Source: Notolepis coatsorum
Taxonomy: Eukaryota; Chordata; Actinopteri; Aulopiformes; Paralepididae
NCBI GenBank assembly: GCA_963971535.1
Contig: OZ020591.1
Coordinates: 12,555,577 to 12,619,576, forward strand
Length of the DNA stretch: 64,000 bases
Direction: 5' to 3'
Shown here: positions 48,481 through 59,989 of the stretch, piece after piece
How positions within the stretch are numbered: the first letter of the stretch is position 1
Layout of the letters: each line of letters starts with the position of its first letter
Program-made: the position numbers and the translations under genes
Notes under the pieces: generated by a model
Seen by the model: only the letters and a program-made list of their open reading frames with translations
What the model was told of the DNA's origin: nothing
The model's database searches: none

Positions 48481-48925
48481 CTTCGGTGTGTGTGTGTGCA
48501 TGGGGCCATTGGGTGGGGCCGGGGGACAAATACACTGGAGGAAAGGAACCCAGCTCAGCACTGCCCAAATTATATCATCACTATTGCCTGTTTGAAGGAT
48601 ATCATCCTCAAACACATATACACCACCTACACGCCTATTCTCAGTCCTTGCCCCACAATGGTGGAATGAACTACCCACCCCAGTTAGGACAGCCGAATCC
48701 CGTCCAATCTTTCGCCGTCGATTAAAGACTCACTTCTTCAACCATTATCTGAAATAAAATTTAAAAAATAAAATAAAAAATATAACCCTAACTGTAACTG
48801 AGGGGTTACAAAACCCTGACTGTATTAAAGATTGTGATAGATTAAACCACTGCTAGTTATGTACTTTAATTACTGGCCAGACAGTACATCAAATATAGAT
48901 GGTGAACACCCACAAGAACACGGCA
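48481..48925 (+). mobile_element. L2/Maui-type LINE 3' end
   Basis: In frame from about 48638 it reads LFSVLAPQWWNELPTPVRT, AESRPIFRRRLKTHFFNHYL and a stop, the characteristic C-terminus of L2-type fish LINEs. An A-rich 3' UTR follows. It is different from the two other jockey-like families here. Strongly truncated; borders approximate. Confidence 0.75.
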
Positions 48926-48928
48926 TTG

Positions 48929-50096
48929 ACACAGAAATACTATTGGAGGGTAATTTATTATTATTAGGCAACGTTAGGTTACAGAATGAGAATTAGGGTC
49001 GCGCTTGTATGGCGAAGAATATTCGTAAAGTCAGTCAAGAGCATAAGTCACTAAGAATAGCAGGAATCCTACGATGGGTCTAAGCTGACGCCACCTGTTG
49101 TATAGTAGCAATTATATAGGGCAACACCGGTACCAACTGGAGACAATGGGTTCCCTCCGGGGTGTAAGGCCTGGAGGGTAGAGGAATGTTCGGGTACTCC
49201 GTCTGATTCAATGAGGAATAAAGAGACTCCAGGTACAGGAGTCGGTTCTTGTAAACTCCCTTGATCAGCAGCAAAAGCAATAATTGTAATCCAAAATGCT
49301 CGACAGCATTGATGACAGCTAGCCAGCCCCGTCCACGAGGCAGGCCCAAGTTGTAATCCTCACGAGGTTGAATCCCAAAGAAAATCAACGATGCTCTTCT
49401 CCGGTGGTCACGTCCCAAATCAATATAATCCAACCAGGAATGGTTCTGCAATCGCCGACGTCGATTCTCCTGTGTACATGTCCAACGGTTCTCCGCCTAG
49501 GACTCCTCGGTGTGGGCAACGTATTTAGGCCACACAGCCTGGTTAAGTGCACTAGCTAAAGACACGACGAACTGATGGGTAATGCTACACACGAAAGAAC
49601 TGTGGTCGCACGATATACAATAAATGATCGACTATTTACTTCACATTAGATTAAGTCGAACTCAATGTTACTTCATTAAACTCTGACACTTTAACATTCT
49701 ATTCGCACGCGGTTCTCAATGCTCTGTTTAGACGCAAGGTTGCTCACTTCACTGTATCACCGAACTTGATGAAACAGCTACTTAGACGACTGATGAACTA
49801 CTGCTGTTTACACCTGCGCCAATATATATACTTAAGTGAATATCTAGTCCCAACCGCAGTCCTTGTCTCGTATTACTACGCTGACTCTGGGCATGTTCTG
49901 ACATGCCTGCAGTTGTCTTTGAACTTGCCGTTGGGGGCTTGCGCGCTGGCGCCTGGGGGCGCTGTCCAATAGGAGAGCGAATATTACTCTGGTCTGAACG
50001 CAGGTAAAGGGATATTCCGTGTATATATATAAATAATATACAAAGTATATCAAACGATAAATACATATTCTCAGTTTAATCTGGCCCTTCACAACA
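48929..50096 (-). repeat. Probable LTR of the BEL/Pao fossil
   Basis: Read on the minus strand it would start TGTTGTGAAGGGCCAG (at 50096), just after a purine-rich stretch (AGGAGGCGGC), and end near TTTCTGTGTCA (48929). That is the TG...CA form of BEL LTRs. Length is about 1.17 kb. The left border is uncertain. No second LTR was found in the window, so an age from LTR divergence cannot be judged. Confidence 0.55.
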
Positions 50097-51203
50097 GCCG
50101 CCTCCTAATTAGTCCGCACCTAATTAGTTAAAGGAAGACAGATTAATAGTCCAGTCAACTGCTCAATGTCTGTTGTGGGGAGTAGGGCAATCTACAAAGT
50201 CAGTGGGTCATGATCGTCATCAGGGGAGTCAGGGAGCCTCGGCAACTCTATCAGCCTCGCCACGGGTCGGGTGTGACGGTGAGGCCGGTCGGCCATCCTG
50301 GGTATACTGGGCTGTGCTCGCCACTGGCGACAGTCTGGTCGAGTCCGCTGGAAGCGACGTACTGCTTCTCTTCCGTTCAGTATCCAATAGCGACGTCGGA
50401 TCTCAGCGAAGACTCTCTCTGCCCCAGCGTGGTGCACATCCTCGTCGTATTTCTTTATGATGAGCTCAGTGACCTTGTGTCGGCTGTTGAGGACTATAGG
50501 AAACTTGACGTCATCCGTTAAGTCCGGGGCCCGTCTCAGACGACCACCCACCCTGATGAGGCCATGGGTGTCGCGCTCGGGGGCCAAGTGGAGCAGTCTG
50601 CTGTCTGACGGGATTGGCTTTGTTCCCTGCAGGCAGTCTAGCTCGTCGGGGAACGAGTCTCTTTGGGCTCGCTGTAGCAGAAGGAGTTCTGCCTCTTCGT
50701 AGTTAGCTGCGTTAATGTCGGTAGTGGGGGGAACCTCAGGGTGGTGCCACAGGAATGTCTTTAGCTGCGCACTCTCAAAGGTGAGGCAGTCGTCTATGTT
50801 AGGGTCAGTGGGGACTGGGGTGTGCGTCAACCCACAGAACATAGATTTCTTGATCTCTGCCTCCTCTTGACTAGCCTCCCGAGGGGTGGGGGTAGGCCAC
50901 TCTTCCTCCGGGAGCTTGAGGAACTCAGGACCGTCACTGTAGATATTGTGACGTGTGAGGTCATCTAGGGACATCCCCCGTGTGATGACATCGGCTGGGT
51001 TCTGTTTCGTGTCCACGTACCTCCAGCACGCTGATCCTACTAGGTCTTGAATCTCTGTGATTCTGACTCCCACGAAGACCTTGTATCTACAAGAATCGGA
51101 CTGGATCCATGCGAGTACGGTCATGGAGTCTGACCACAAGATTGTTCTTTGCACCGGGATGGTGAGTTCACGTTGGATTAACGTGGCGAGTTGCGCGCCT
51201 ACC

Positions 51204-52281
51204 TAGGCCTGCCACGATAACACATTTTGCTGGGCGATTAATTGCCCCCGAAAATATCGCGATAAGCGATATTATTGCGACCGGTTAGAGAATTTTTTTT
51301 TGGAGAAATTTATTTCCCAAAACTTTTATTTTGAAGCCCACCGCTCCGTCTTTTCCTGTGTTTTAGACTTTTATTTTGAAGCCCACCGACCGGACCGGAA
51401 GTATTGTTGTGATTATCAGGTACTTTGGGTACCAGAAAAGTCACGTGAAACACTGCAGACCACTGATTGGTCAGAATAGAGACGCGTCTCTAGGATTTCA
51501 TAATCATTATGTTTGCAGCAGGCACAAGTGCAATAAACAAAGGATACAGTCACTGTGTATTCTGCCTCATTTATTGATTAAACAAAACCGACATCAACAC
51601 AATTTGCCACCGAGCGGAGAGTTTAGTCTCGCAAAAAGATCGCTGACTTGTTAAGGCTTGTTGTTAGGTTAGGTGCTAATGTTGTGCTAGCGTTTTAGCA
51701 TGGCTATCGTACATAGCGTGATCAATATAACTCGCTATTGATTGTTTGTATGAGTAACGTTAATGCTAGTAGAATAGACACAACGTGAGGTAATCACCAT
51801 CCATTTTAAACCGGTTATTACCTAATGCTAACGTTAGCAAATAGACGCGACTGGTAACGTTACAGCTTGTTAGCCTAATGTTAACGTTAGCATAGACAGC
51901 CTAGCTAACGTTAACGCTTGTAGAATAGACACAATGAGAGGTAACGTTAGCGTTAGCAGAATAGACACAACGAGGGTCTCGTTAATGTTGTTATTGATTG
52001 ATTGATTGAAAACTGTGTTTACTCTGTTTGTATGAGTAACGTTAATGCTAGTAGAATAGACACAATGAGGGGTAACGTTAGCCCCACGGAGCTCCTGTGC
52101 TGTGCTCTGTAGTAAAGCCAGCGGCCCGCCTCCCAACACGGACAGTGACTGACAAGGGGCACTGGGTCCGCCTCATTAAAACAAACGCGCAAATAGCAAT
52201 TAATCGCGCCCGTCAAAATCATTGCATTCATTTTAATTATCGCGGCAATTAATCGATTTATTGCTTATCGCGGCAGGCCTA
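51204..52281. mobile_element. hAT-type element in BEL (TAGGCCTGCC ends)
   Basis: 1078 bp. Ends TAGGCCTGCCACGATAA and TTATCGCGGCAGGCCTA; 8-bp duplication CGCCTACC at 51196-51203 and 52282-52289. The interior has at least four dispersed copies of an AGAATAGACACAA motif with neighbouring GTAACGTTA (about 51770-52090), an internal minirepeat. No transposase recognised. Confidence 0.93.
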
Positions 52282-53717
52282 CGCCTACCAGAGCTGCGCA
52301 GAGCTCTAGACGCGGGATCGATTGTTGCTTGCGGGGGGGCTATCCTTGAGCGAGCCAGGATGAAGGCTGTGTGTATTTCTCCTCCCTCCTCTCGGGCCCG
52401 CAAGTAAGCCACCGAACCGTAGGCCACTTCTGAGGCGTCGCTGAAGACGTGCAGGTCCATCTGGCACGTCTCCAGCCGCACTGTGGGTGGGAAGTAGCTT
52501 CGGCGTATGTTCACATTTTGGAGCGAGTTGAGTTCTCTCTCCCACTCTCTCCAGGTGGAAGCTAGGTGATCGGGTATGGGGTCGTCCCAGCCCTGTTCCT
52601 TGTCCCACAGCTCTCGTACAATCATTTTCGCCCGGGTGGTGTAAGGTAGGATACACCCCAGCGGGTCGTATTGCCTTGCGAGTGTTCTGTATACGCTCCG
52701 TCTGGTGGTCGGTAGAGGGGTCGACCTTCCCTGCTCCGTGGTCAGGGGTGTGTATTTGTAATGGAGCGAGTCTGTTTTGAAGCGCCGTCGCACTTGCTGC
52801 ATCTTTTCTTTAAGCGGCACTCAGCTGCCATGTGGCTGCGCGCCCAGCGGAAGCAGCGGCGGTTGGCTTTGATCCACTGACTCACCTCGTCAGCGGTCAG
52901 CTTCTTGAAAGTGTCACATTGAGACAGCCAATGTTCCTTTTCACAGTACTGGCATACAATCTTCCACTTCCCCTTGGTCTGGGGGGTGCTGTGGTTCTTG
53001 TGCTGCGGCACTGACTCGGCCTGGTGCATAACAGTCACTGACCGGCGATTATCGTTGGACCTCCGAGGTCCATCTCTTGGGCTAGATCCACTCCACACGA
53101 ATGTGTCCAGTCGTAGGCTGCTAACTTCCCTTGCGAGGAAAGCGGCCAGGTCTAGGAGGGATGGCTCGGGGCCGTTGGGATCACGGTGGTCTCTCTGCCG
53201 CCGAAAACGCTCTTGGCGGGCTGGAGGGAGCTTCTCCAGTATTCGCTCCACATTTGAATTGGCATACAGTTCATATCTCCCCTTCTCCTTTTGGGACCCC
53301 AGCATCCCTACTAGGGATTGTACCTTGATAGAGAGGTCATCCAGTGCTTTATTGTCTTTGGCTGGGGGGAGGCGGTCGATATCCCGTATTTCTTGGATCA
53401 CGTAATCCCATATGCGTCCATAACGCTGGTCGAGGGCCACTAGAGCCGCGGAGTATGGGGTGCTTGAGTTGGAATATGCCAGCGCTATGTTATGCGCTCT
53501 GGGCACCTTGAGATGCTTGAGGAGGATGGCATATTTGTACGACTCGTCGGGGACGTCGGACATCATAGTCTCCAAACACATGCGTAATTCCGTGTACTGT
53601 GCTCTGTCCTTGCGCGTAAAGTCTGGTAACGTCGGTGTGCCAAGGTACGATGCCATGGATGGCTGGTACATTGGTGAGCGTAGGGGAAGAGGCCTCCTGG
53701 GCGAGTCTCCCCAGCCT

Positions 53718-54300
53718 GCTCCTGAACATTGGTAAAACCAAGGAGCTGATCGTGGATTATAGGAGAGGACAGCAGGAGACACACACACCACTGATGATTA
53801 ACGGGGCTACCGTGGACAGGGTGAGCAGCTTCAAGTACCTGGGGGTCCACATCTCAGAGGATCTGACATGGTCAACACACATAGACACAGTAGTAAAGAA
53901 AGCGAAGCAGCGCCTCTACCACCTGAGACAGTTAAGGAAGTTCAGAGTATCGGGGAAGATACTCCAGTCCTTCTACTCAGGAGCTGTAGAGAGCATCTTG
54001 ACCGGAAACATCACTGCCTGGTATGGGAATAGCACGGCACAGGACAAGAAGGCCCTACAGAGAGTGGTGCGCTCAGCCGAGCGTACCACGGGTATTGCGC
54101 TACCTCCCCTGCAGGCTCTATACAACAAGAGGTGCAAATCCAGAGCCTGCAGGATAATGAAAGACCCCCACCACCCCAATAACAGCCTGTTCCAGCTGCT
54201 GAGGTCAGGCAGATGCCTGCGTACCCCAGCTACTAGGACGGAGAGGCTTAGGCTAAGCTTCTTCCCTCAGGCCATCAGAGCCTTGAACGATGAACATTGA
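53718..54300 (+). pseudogene. LINE reverse transcriptase C-terminal fragment
   Basis: Open to the stop at 54300: [59 protein letters not shown] and the end [13 protein letters not shown]. Only about six or seven of roughly 195 residues differ from the minus-strand copy ending at 28149. The catalytic FADD palm is missing because of 5' truncation, so it cannot be active. An upstream in-frame extension into BEL sequence is chance. Confidence 0.92.
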
Positions 54301-54729
54301 GAGACACAGAAACGGAACTATTCACACACAAGCACACACAAGCACATACACGACACGCACGCTGAGCACGCTCACACACTAGCAGCCACTTTAACACTCA
54401 TGCCGCACATACGCACACTTATGGCCAGAGGAAAGGCCACTTTAAATTAGTATAACATCAGGAACAGTGTATTGCACTACTAAAGCTACCTAGCAGGCCT
54501 GTACACTGCGATGATATGATCGCAAATTGCCCCCTAATTTGGTCCGTGCGAGTTTAAAATAATATCTGGGGGCAAGCTTGCGAGTGGTAATTTCAACCCT
54601 TCATTCGCATTTCACTCCTAAATTAATCCATACAAATTGTAGTAAAACATTAGCCTACAACCAGGGCTGTACAGTGCAATATAATGTTGCGGTTGTAATT
54701 TCATTAGACAGACCAGCGCGGACCTTTAA

Positions 54730-55658
54730 CTCTTTCAGTGCCACTCACGAGATTTCTCGTGTTTTTTTATAGGTGGTTGCTAGCCACTCACGAGATTTCT
54801 CGGATTTTATTTATTTTTTTTGCGATCTGAAAAATGATTGCATCACCCGAGCCTACCCGAGTATTGCCGAGCTGCGCCGGTGATCACTGTGGAAAAAAGC
54901 GCCCCCTGTCGTCTCCCAGATGACATAAGTGATTTTGGAATGGACTCAATGAAAATGAATGGGGAAAAAAATCCGGTACTCCACATTTTCCAGTTCACTG
55001 ATCCAGCCGGGGTTACTAGAGTTCATTCTGGAGCCTCAGATCCCCGCGGATCATGGAGATCCACTGTGTCGCGTTGGATCCATACACGTATCGATTTTTT
55101 CGAATGGTGATCAGGAATTGGAATATACCAGTTGGATACCATCTGATGTCAGGTAAGGACTCTATGTTATCAGTGGTAGGATAATCAGAGTAAGTTTGAT
55201 GAAGTTATAAGCTGTTTTGTGAAATGTCTTTCGGTTTCAATGTAAAACTCCGAGAGGAAATCAACGAGGCAATTATCCGCGCGCGGCCGTAATGTGCGTG
55301 CGTGCACGTATAATATTGATCATCTAGCGTTTATTTGAAAACGATTCATAAAAAGGCTGACGAATATCAACGTTGTGGAATATTCCACTAAAAGACGATT
55401 TTCATAGAATGCTCCAGAATGAGCTGTTTTTTATATCAAAACGGGGGCTTTTCTAACTGCTCTGAAACGGCAACGACGCGATAAAAAAACAATCTGCCTT
55501 CACAGCACTGTCTGGAAAATAGTCTTTGATAATGCGATGGGCAGATTAGACACATAGCCATAATTTAAAACATAGATTAGGCGATATTAACGTTAACATT
55601 GGCGCGGATGGTGGCATTCAAGCGGTAAAATGGAAAACCAGGCGTGGCACTGAAAGAG
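54730..55658. mobile_element. TTAA-flanked element (piggyBac-like), 929 bp
   Basis: Ends CTCTTTCAGTGCCA and TGGCACTGAAAGAG are perfect inverted repeats, flanked by TTAA at 54726-54729 and 55659-55662. A TTAA duplication is the mark of piggyBac (also Kolobok). A subterminal CACTCACGAGATTTCTCG motif occurs twice. No transposase recognised; non-autonomous. A relative starts at 63285. Confidence 0.85.
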
Positions 55659-55829
55659 TTAATAACATGCAATTTAATTGACACGAGCAATGAGCTAACG
55701 GTAGCTTCTAACCAAGGTTACCATTAGGATTATGCTAAGCTAACTAGCGATCTCTGCTAACCCTGGAAAACGGTCAAAGCGGACTCCACAAGACTAGTTC
55801 CATTCGTGAGGAAAGGGGGTGGGTTATAT

Positions 55830-55846
55830 TATATATATATATATAC
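55830..55846. repeat. (AT)n microsatellite
   Basis: Short perfect AT dinucleotide tract. A similar (AT)n(GT)n tract lies at 56287-56321. Confidence 0.85.
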
Positions 55847-56008
55847 AACGCTTGACAACAGAAGTTTAAACATAACTTCATATTTATTGGTTATTCATTT
55901 CTGTATATCATTGAATTGCCATCTCCGTGTGTCTCCATCTCTTCCTGTTTACATTCGAGAGTGACGTCATCACCTACGGCAGCTTAGACTATCAAAACGC
56001 GAAGGGTC

Positions 56009-56100
56009 TCTCTCTCTCTCTCTCTCTCCCTCTCTCTCCCTCCCTCTCTCTCTCTCCCTCTCTCTCCCTCCCTCCCTCTCCCTCCCTCTCTCCCTCTCTC

Positions 56101-56133
<33 letters not shown>
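56009..56133. repeat. CT-rich microsatellite
   Basis: Imperfect (TC)n/(CCCTCT)n pyrimidine tract of about 125 bp. Confidence 0.95.
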
Positions 56134-56285
56134 ACATTCAATAATTTAAAGTAGCCAAATGTTACACACAGTATAAATACTAACTGGATAGTTGATGATA
56201 TAAACATTTAATTTCATTATCTGAAATATTCTAAAATCATTAAGTCTGTGTGATTATTATTTTCTCACAGTAGTGTGTGTTACTG

Positions 56286-56320
<35 letters not shown>

Positions 56321-56429
56321 TTGGCTAAAGTGGATAGAAAACACAGTACTGTGTAAAAGGCACCCAAGAGTTTTTATATAAATTGTCTTAGATGTAAATA
56401 ATAATTTTTATTAGTGTGTCAGTAGACTA

Positions 56430-56629
56430 CTCTTAGTACATTTTCATTAAATTATTTTTTAAAGCATCTTCATGGTTTAATAATGCAAACATATGTTGCA
56501 GGGACTTATTATAATCATCATATTGGCGTGACTGTATGCATCAAAGGGTTAAATCAAGCATTTTTAAGTGCTTTAGAGGAAATGTCAAAATATTGCGATA
56601 TCATTTAGAGGCCATATCGCCCAGCCCTA
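56430..56629. mobile_element. Right end of a TAGGGCTGGGCGATAT hAT element
   Basis: Ends GGCCATATCGCCCAGCCCTA at 56629, the same end as elements at 47304 and 57158. No matching left end was found; the left border given is arbitrary. Confidence 0.55.
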
Positions 56630-57157
56630 CTATAATGGTAAAATAGTTATTTAAAAATTTGCCCCTAAAAAATATTGTTTGCCCCTAAATTTCTCATTTA
56701 GGGGCAAGTGTGCCCCTAGTGAAAAAGCTTAGCGTACAGCCCTGCCTAGCATGTCCTATATGCTCTGTAAATACTATGTACAGATACCGAGATGGCACAC
56801 CATGTACCTGTTTATTGCACTGTTGTTTTTTACTGGATTCTATTAATATGTTGTACCACTGTATTTTTATTGGATTCTATTATATGTTGTACCACTGTAT
56901 TGCACATCGTCGCGGGCAAGACCAGCCGCATTTCATTGTATACCTGTATGCCGTGACAATTAAAACTCTTGACTTGACTTGACTTGACGTGTGGTCGTGA
57001 GTTAGTACTTGGTGGGTACCAGAGGCCGGGTCCCCAGGTGCTGTTCCTCGGTGCTGACTGTACGTCAAACCCACCCGTGAGTTGGGTCGGGGGTTTGTAG
57101 TGCAGTGACTCGGGGCTGAAGTCGGGGCTGGGGTTTTGAACAAACTTAATGTCATAG

Positions 57158-57986
57158 TAGGGCTGGGCGATAAAACGATAACGATAACTATCGCGATAAA
57201 TTATTTCCTCGAAATAAACATGAAACGTGGTCGCAAAGTTTCGATATATCGATTTTCCAAGCTTGGCTCCGTTCCAATAGTATCTCCTCCGTTCAGCCTC
57301 GGCTCAACACACTCACTAACAACAACCAGCGTTACGTGATGACGTACTTACGCACAACAGCTAACAACCAATCAGTGAAGGAGATGGCCGAGACCCGGAA
57401 GGAGGTAGGACTCACTCAACAAGGCTTGCTAGGCTAATTAGCTTCCACGGCATTGTTTTATATATTTACGTGCCGAGTATGTGTGTGTTTTGAATTCTGA
57501 GGCCACGTTTATGGTAGTGTGGGATATACAGTGGACGCCGTTTCAATATATTGTGGCGGAAGAGAGTATTTTAGTGTCATATTTAGCACATTGTCATGGA
57601 ATACTCCGCTTAGAACCAACAGGCTGGCTAGGTTAACTAGCTTGCACGTCGCTGTTTTTATATATTTACGTGCCGAGTATGTGTGTGTTTTGAATTCTGA
57701 GGCCACGTTTATGGTAGTGTGGGATATACAGTGGACCTCGTTTCAATATATTGTGGCGGAAGAGAGTATTTTAGTGTCATATTTATTGTCATGAGATACT
57801 CCGCTTGTCGGCTAACGTGCGCAGACTGATGACGACATCAACTCGACTTGAGACATTCGCAGCAGCATAAGAAGTTAATTAAACTTGACGGACATTATAT
57901 CGACGATAATTATCGATATCGAATTATATGAAAATAATTTTATAATTTTATCGCGATAACGTTTTTGGTCATATCGCCCAGCCCTA
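57158..57986. mobile_element. hAT-type element with internal 200-bp duplication
   Basis: 829 bp. Ends TAGGGCTGGGCGATAA and ATATCGCCCAGCCCTA; 8-bp duplication TGTCATAG at 57150-57157 and 57987-57994. The interior carries a tandem duplication of about 200 bp: TATATTTACGTGCCGAGTAT at 57461 and again at 57661, with few changes. No transposase recognised. Confidence 0.93.
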
Positions 57987-57994
57987 TGTCATAG

Positions 57995-58307
57995 CTTGTA
58001 TTTGATGATATTCTTCTTTGTTATTTACTTGAATGGTTTGATCATTGATTGGTGGAGTAATATGGGGTTCTGATAAACTAAAATTATTTGTTAAAATAAC
58101 ATAAGCTAACATATATTTTTACATTTATGCAAATGAATATGCAATATGTATAACTTGAATAAGTAATAAATACAGAAACACCATGTTTAACAATATGTAA
58201 ATGTATAGCTACATTTATTTTACATTAACATGTATACAGTCTTTGGCCCTTTGAGGGCAACCATAATGCTGATGTGGCCCTCTGTGAAAATGAGTTTGAC
58301 ACCCCTG
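57995..58307. mobile_element. hAT (Charlie-like) right-end fragment
   Basis: Ends with GAGTTTGACACCCCTG, the inverse of the CAGGGGTGTCAAACTC terminus common in vertebrate hAT elements, preceded by GGCCCTCTGTGAAAATGA. The AT-rich interior is not coding. Left end not found, so left border approximate. Confidence 0.7.
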
Positions 58308-58429
58308 CCTTAAGGAATCAAATAAGTCTGCCATGGCTACATGCTAACGTTGTTTTGAAAACCTGGCAGCGATAAGGGAATCGAAAGTCACGGGAGGCAC
58401 GCGGTTCCAGGCATCGGACAATTAGGAAC

Positions 58430-58545
58430 CGGTTCCCAATGGGTTGGGTATAGGTGGGGGGGGGGGTTGGGTAGGTGGGGGAAAACTGTACATTGGAGGT
58501 GGTTGGGTGGGGGGGGGGGGGGGAACTACATTGGAGGCAGGTGAG
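58430..58545 (-). mobile_element. LINE 3' UTR fragment (G-rich)
   Basis: GGGTTGGGTAGGTGGGGG, AACTGTACATTGGAGG and a long G-run resemble the reverse of the 3' UTR of the LINE at 42799 and 44690-44850. Fragment only. From here to 58902 I see no gene; CGCACAGTACAGGCCCCG is duplicated at about 58775-58812. Confidence 0.6.
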
Positions 58546-58902
58546 GGTATAAAAGTCTGTTTTTTTTTCTAGCTCTGGTTTAATTAACCTATATAGTATT
58601 ACTTTAAGCATTCATTATTCTTCATTGAAAATTAACCAAAGATGTCTTTCAGTGAAAATGTAAGTACCTATTTCGCTATTTTGGACATTAGGTCCTATTT
58701 TCCGTATGTTACTTTATGTTTCTAGTGTCCTATATTATATGTTACTTTGTTTCTCGCATGCGCAGTAGTGCACCGCACAGTACAGGCCCCGACGCACAGT
58801 ACAGGCCCCGGGCTGTGGCACTGCAGATTTATCCTACTCGGGTAATGTCCAATTATGGGGCTAGGCGGCTAAGCTAGTGATGGCTACGCCAAGTTAAACT
58901 AG

Positions 58903-59115
58903 GCTGATTGATTGAAAACTTTAATTAACAGATTGCAGAATGGGTGCAGTACAGCTCAATACACACAATTGTTAAGGGGTTGCAGACCAGAGAAAGACTT
59001 TCGTCTTGTTTACATCAGGGTCCCCCATTTTCAATTCATAATAACATTTATGACATACAACAAACAGATATACAGATATAAAAATCGAATCGAATCATGA
59101 CACTTATGACATACA
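58903..59115 (-). mobile_element. LINE 3' tail, minus orientation
   Basis: (TTGA)n, AACAGATTGCAGAATGGGT, CACACAATTGTTAAGGGG and CAGGGTCCCCCATTTTCAAT: the reverse of the shared LINE tail. The hAT relic at 59116 was inserted at or beside its upstream end. Confidence 0.85.
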
Positions 59116-59459
59116 TAGGGATGGGAATTGATAAGATTTTATCTATACGGTTCCATTATCGATTCTGCTTATCGATACGATTCTTTATCGATTCCCTTAT
59201 CGATTCCTGATAAATTGTGTTGGGTGGAAAAAAAAGAGTACAGGTGTATTAGTGTTAATAACTTACTTTTATTTCTTAAATAATCTAAATAAATAATGAA
59301 CAGAACATACAGCATATTAACATTAACATAACATATTAACACAACATTTTAAATAACCTAAGAACAAAACGAAAAAAAAATAGGTAATAACATTTGAACA
59401 TGTTAAATCACACAGTGCTCCTTTTTTAAAAAGGGTATAAGATGGAACCAAAAATAAAA

Positions 59460-59800
59460 TGGGCAAATAAAATTAACAATTATTCTGCAAAAAAATAAGC
59501 ATGTCCGCTTTCTCTGGGAGGATTCTTGATCTTTCTGGGCTAATGGTGTCTCCAGCCGTGGAGAACACCCTCTCAGACGGGGTGGAAGACGCCTGAACAC
59601 AGATTTGACAGCAGGGGCAGAGTGTCTCTCTTTTGCCACCACCAGAGAGCAGCGTCACCTGATATGGGGATGGAAGGCAGGCATTTGTACAGCTGGACTT
59701 CTTGATCCACTCTCTCTGTGGTGGACAGGGTGTGCTGTTGTACTGTTGTCTGCAGCTCTCTGTCCTCCTCTGCAAACAGTTCCGCCAAGGCTGTCTTGTA
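59460..59800 (-). pseudogene. hAT transposase C-terminus (dimerisation region)
   Basis: One frame reads ERVDQEVQLYKCLPSIPISG, DAALWWWQKRDTLPLLSNLC. A second frame continues CVQASSTPSERVFSTAGDTI, SPERSRILPEKADMLIFLQN, then N, C and a stop. This matches the conserved hAT C-terminal block (WW, SERVFS-AG, R--L-PE------FL--N). The change of frame near 59590 shows this copy is dead. Transposases of this family excise and insert the element and make 8-bp duplications. Confidence 0.9.
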
Positions 59801-59989
59801 TTGCTTTACGGGTGGAGTCTGAAATTAAATGGACCATAACCAAATGATTTAGTTTGAAGTTTAATATTTTAATCCATGCCATCTATGATCATCACAATGA
59901 GCTAAGCTTACATAGTCGTCTTCTTCTTCTTTCTCCTCCTCTTCTTCCTCATCAGTGTGTCTGTCTCTTGCTCTGATAGCTTGATAAGA

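Larger units (their letters stand above)
54494..56744. mobile_element. CAGG-ended DNA element in the LINE (5-bp duplication)
   Basis: Ends CAGGCCTGTACACTGCG and AGCGTACAGCCCTG (inverse CAGGGCTGTACGCT). The flanks share CCTAG (54489-54493 and 56745-56749), a 5-bp duplication, which is known from the hAT5 subgroup. A second similar start, CAGGGCTGTACAGTGCAA, occurs at about 54664. Near both ends are GCCCCTAA/TTAGGGGC motifs. It contains the TTAA element 54730-55658, a CT microsatellite and a hAT right end. No transposase recognised. Confidence 0.75.
53711..56995 (+). mobile_element. Second copy of the jockey/Rex1-like LINE, inserted in BEL
   Basis: 5'-truncated at CAGCCTGCTCCTGAACATTG (about 53711), the same sequence as the reverse of 28720-28745. 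Coding to 54300, 3' UTR to 54493, then interrupted by a CAGG-ended element, resuming at 56745 (CCTAGCATGTCC) and ending with AATTAAAACTCTTGA and a (CTTGA)n tail at about 56995. Matches the copy at 27750-29405 closely. The flanks belong to the BEL gag region. Confidence 0.92.
48929..57157 (-). mobile_element. BEL/Pao LTR retrotransposon fossil, broken
   Basis: Old minus-strand copy of a BEL/Pao element. Parts from right to left in the window: an early gag-side piece (about 56996-57157), a gag region with zinc knuckles (about 52740-53710), reverse transcriptase end and RNase H (about 52282-52820), RNase H end and integrase zinc-finger region (about 50190-51203), and a probable LTR (48929-50096). 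It is interrupted by a hAT-type element (51204-52281), a LINE (53711-56995) and, at its right side, another hAT-type element (57158-57986). It is clearly non-functional, with several breaks besides the insertions. It is older than everything nested in it. Confidence 0.85.

Noticed and set aside
51750-52090. Gene-like frames with LTLTLPLIVSIL repeats
   Set aside because: They come from internal minirepeats of a non-coding hAT-type element.
55927-56207. Ser/Leu-rich or Arg/Glu-rich small proteins at 55.9-56.2 kb
   Set aside because: Translations of the CT/GA microsatellite.
48929-57157. An intact, active BEL element
   Set aside because: Only one probable LTR, several large insertions and further breaks; it is a fossil.
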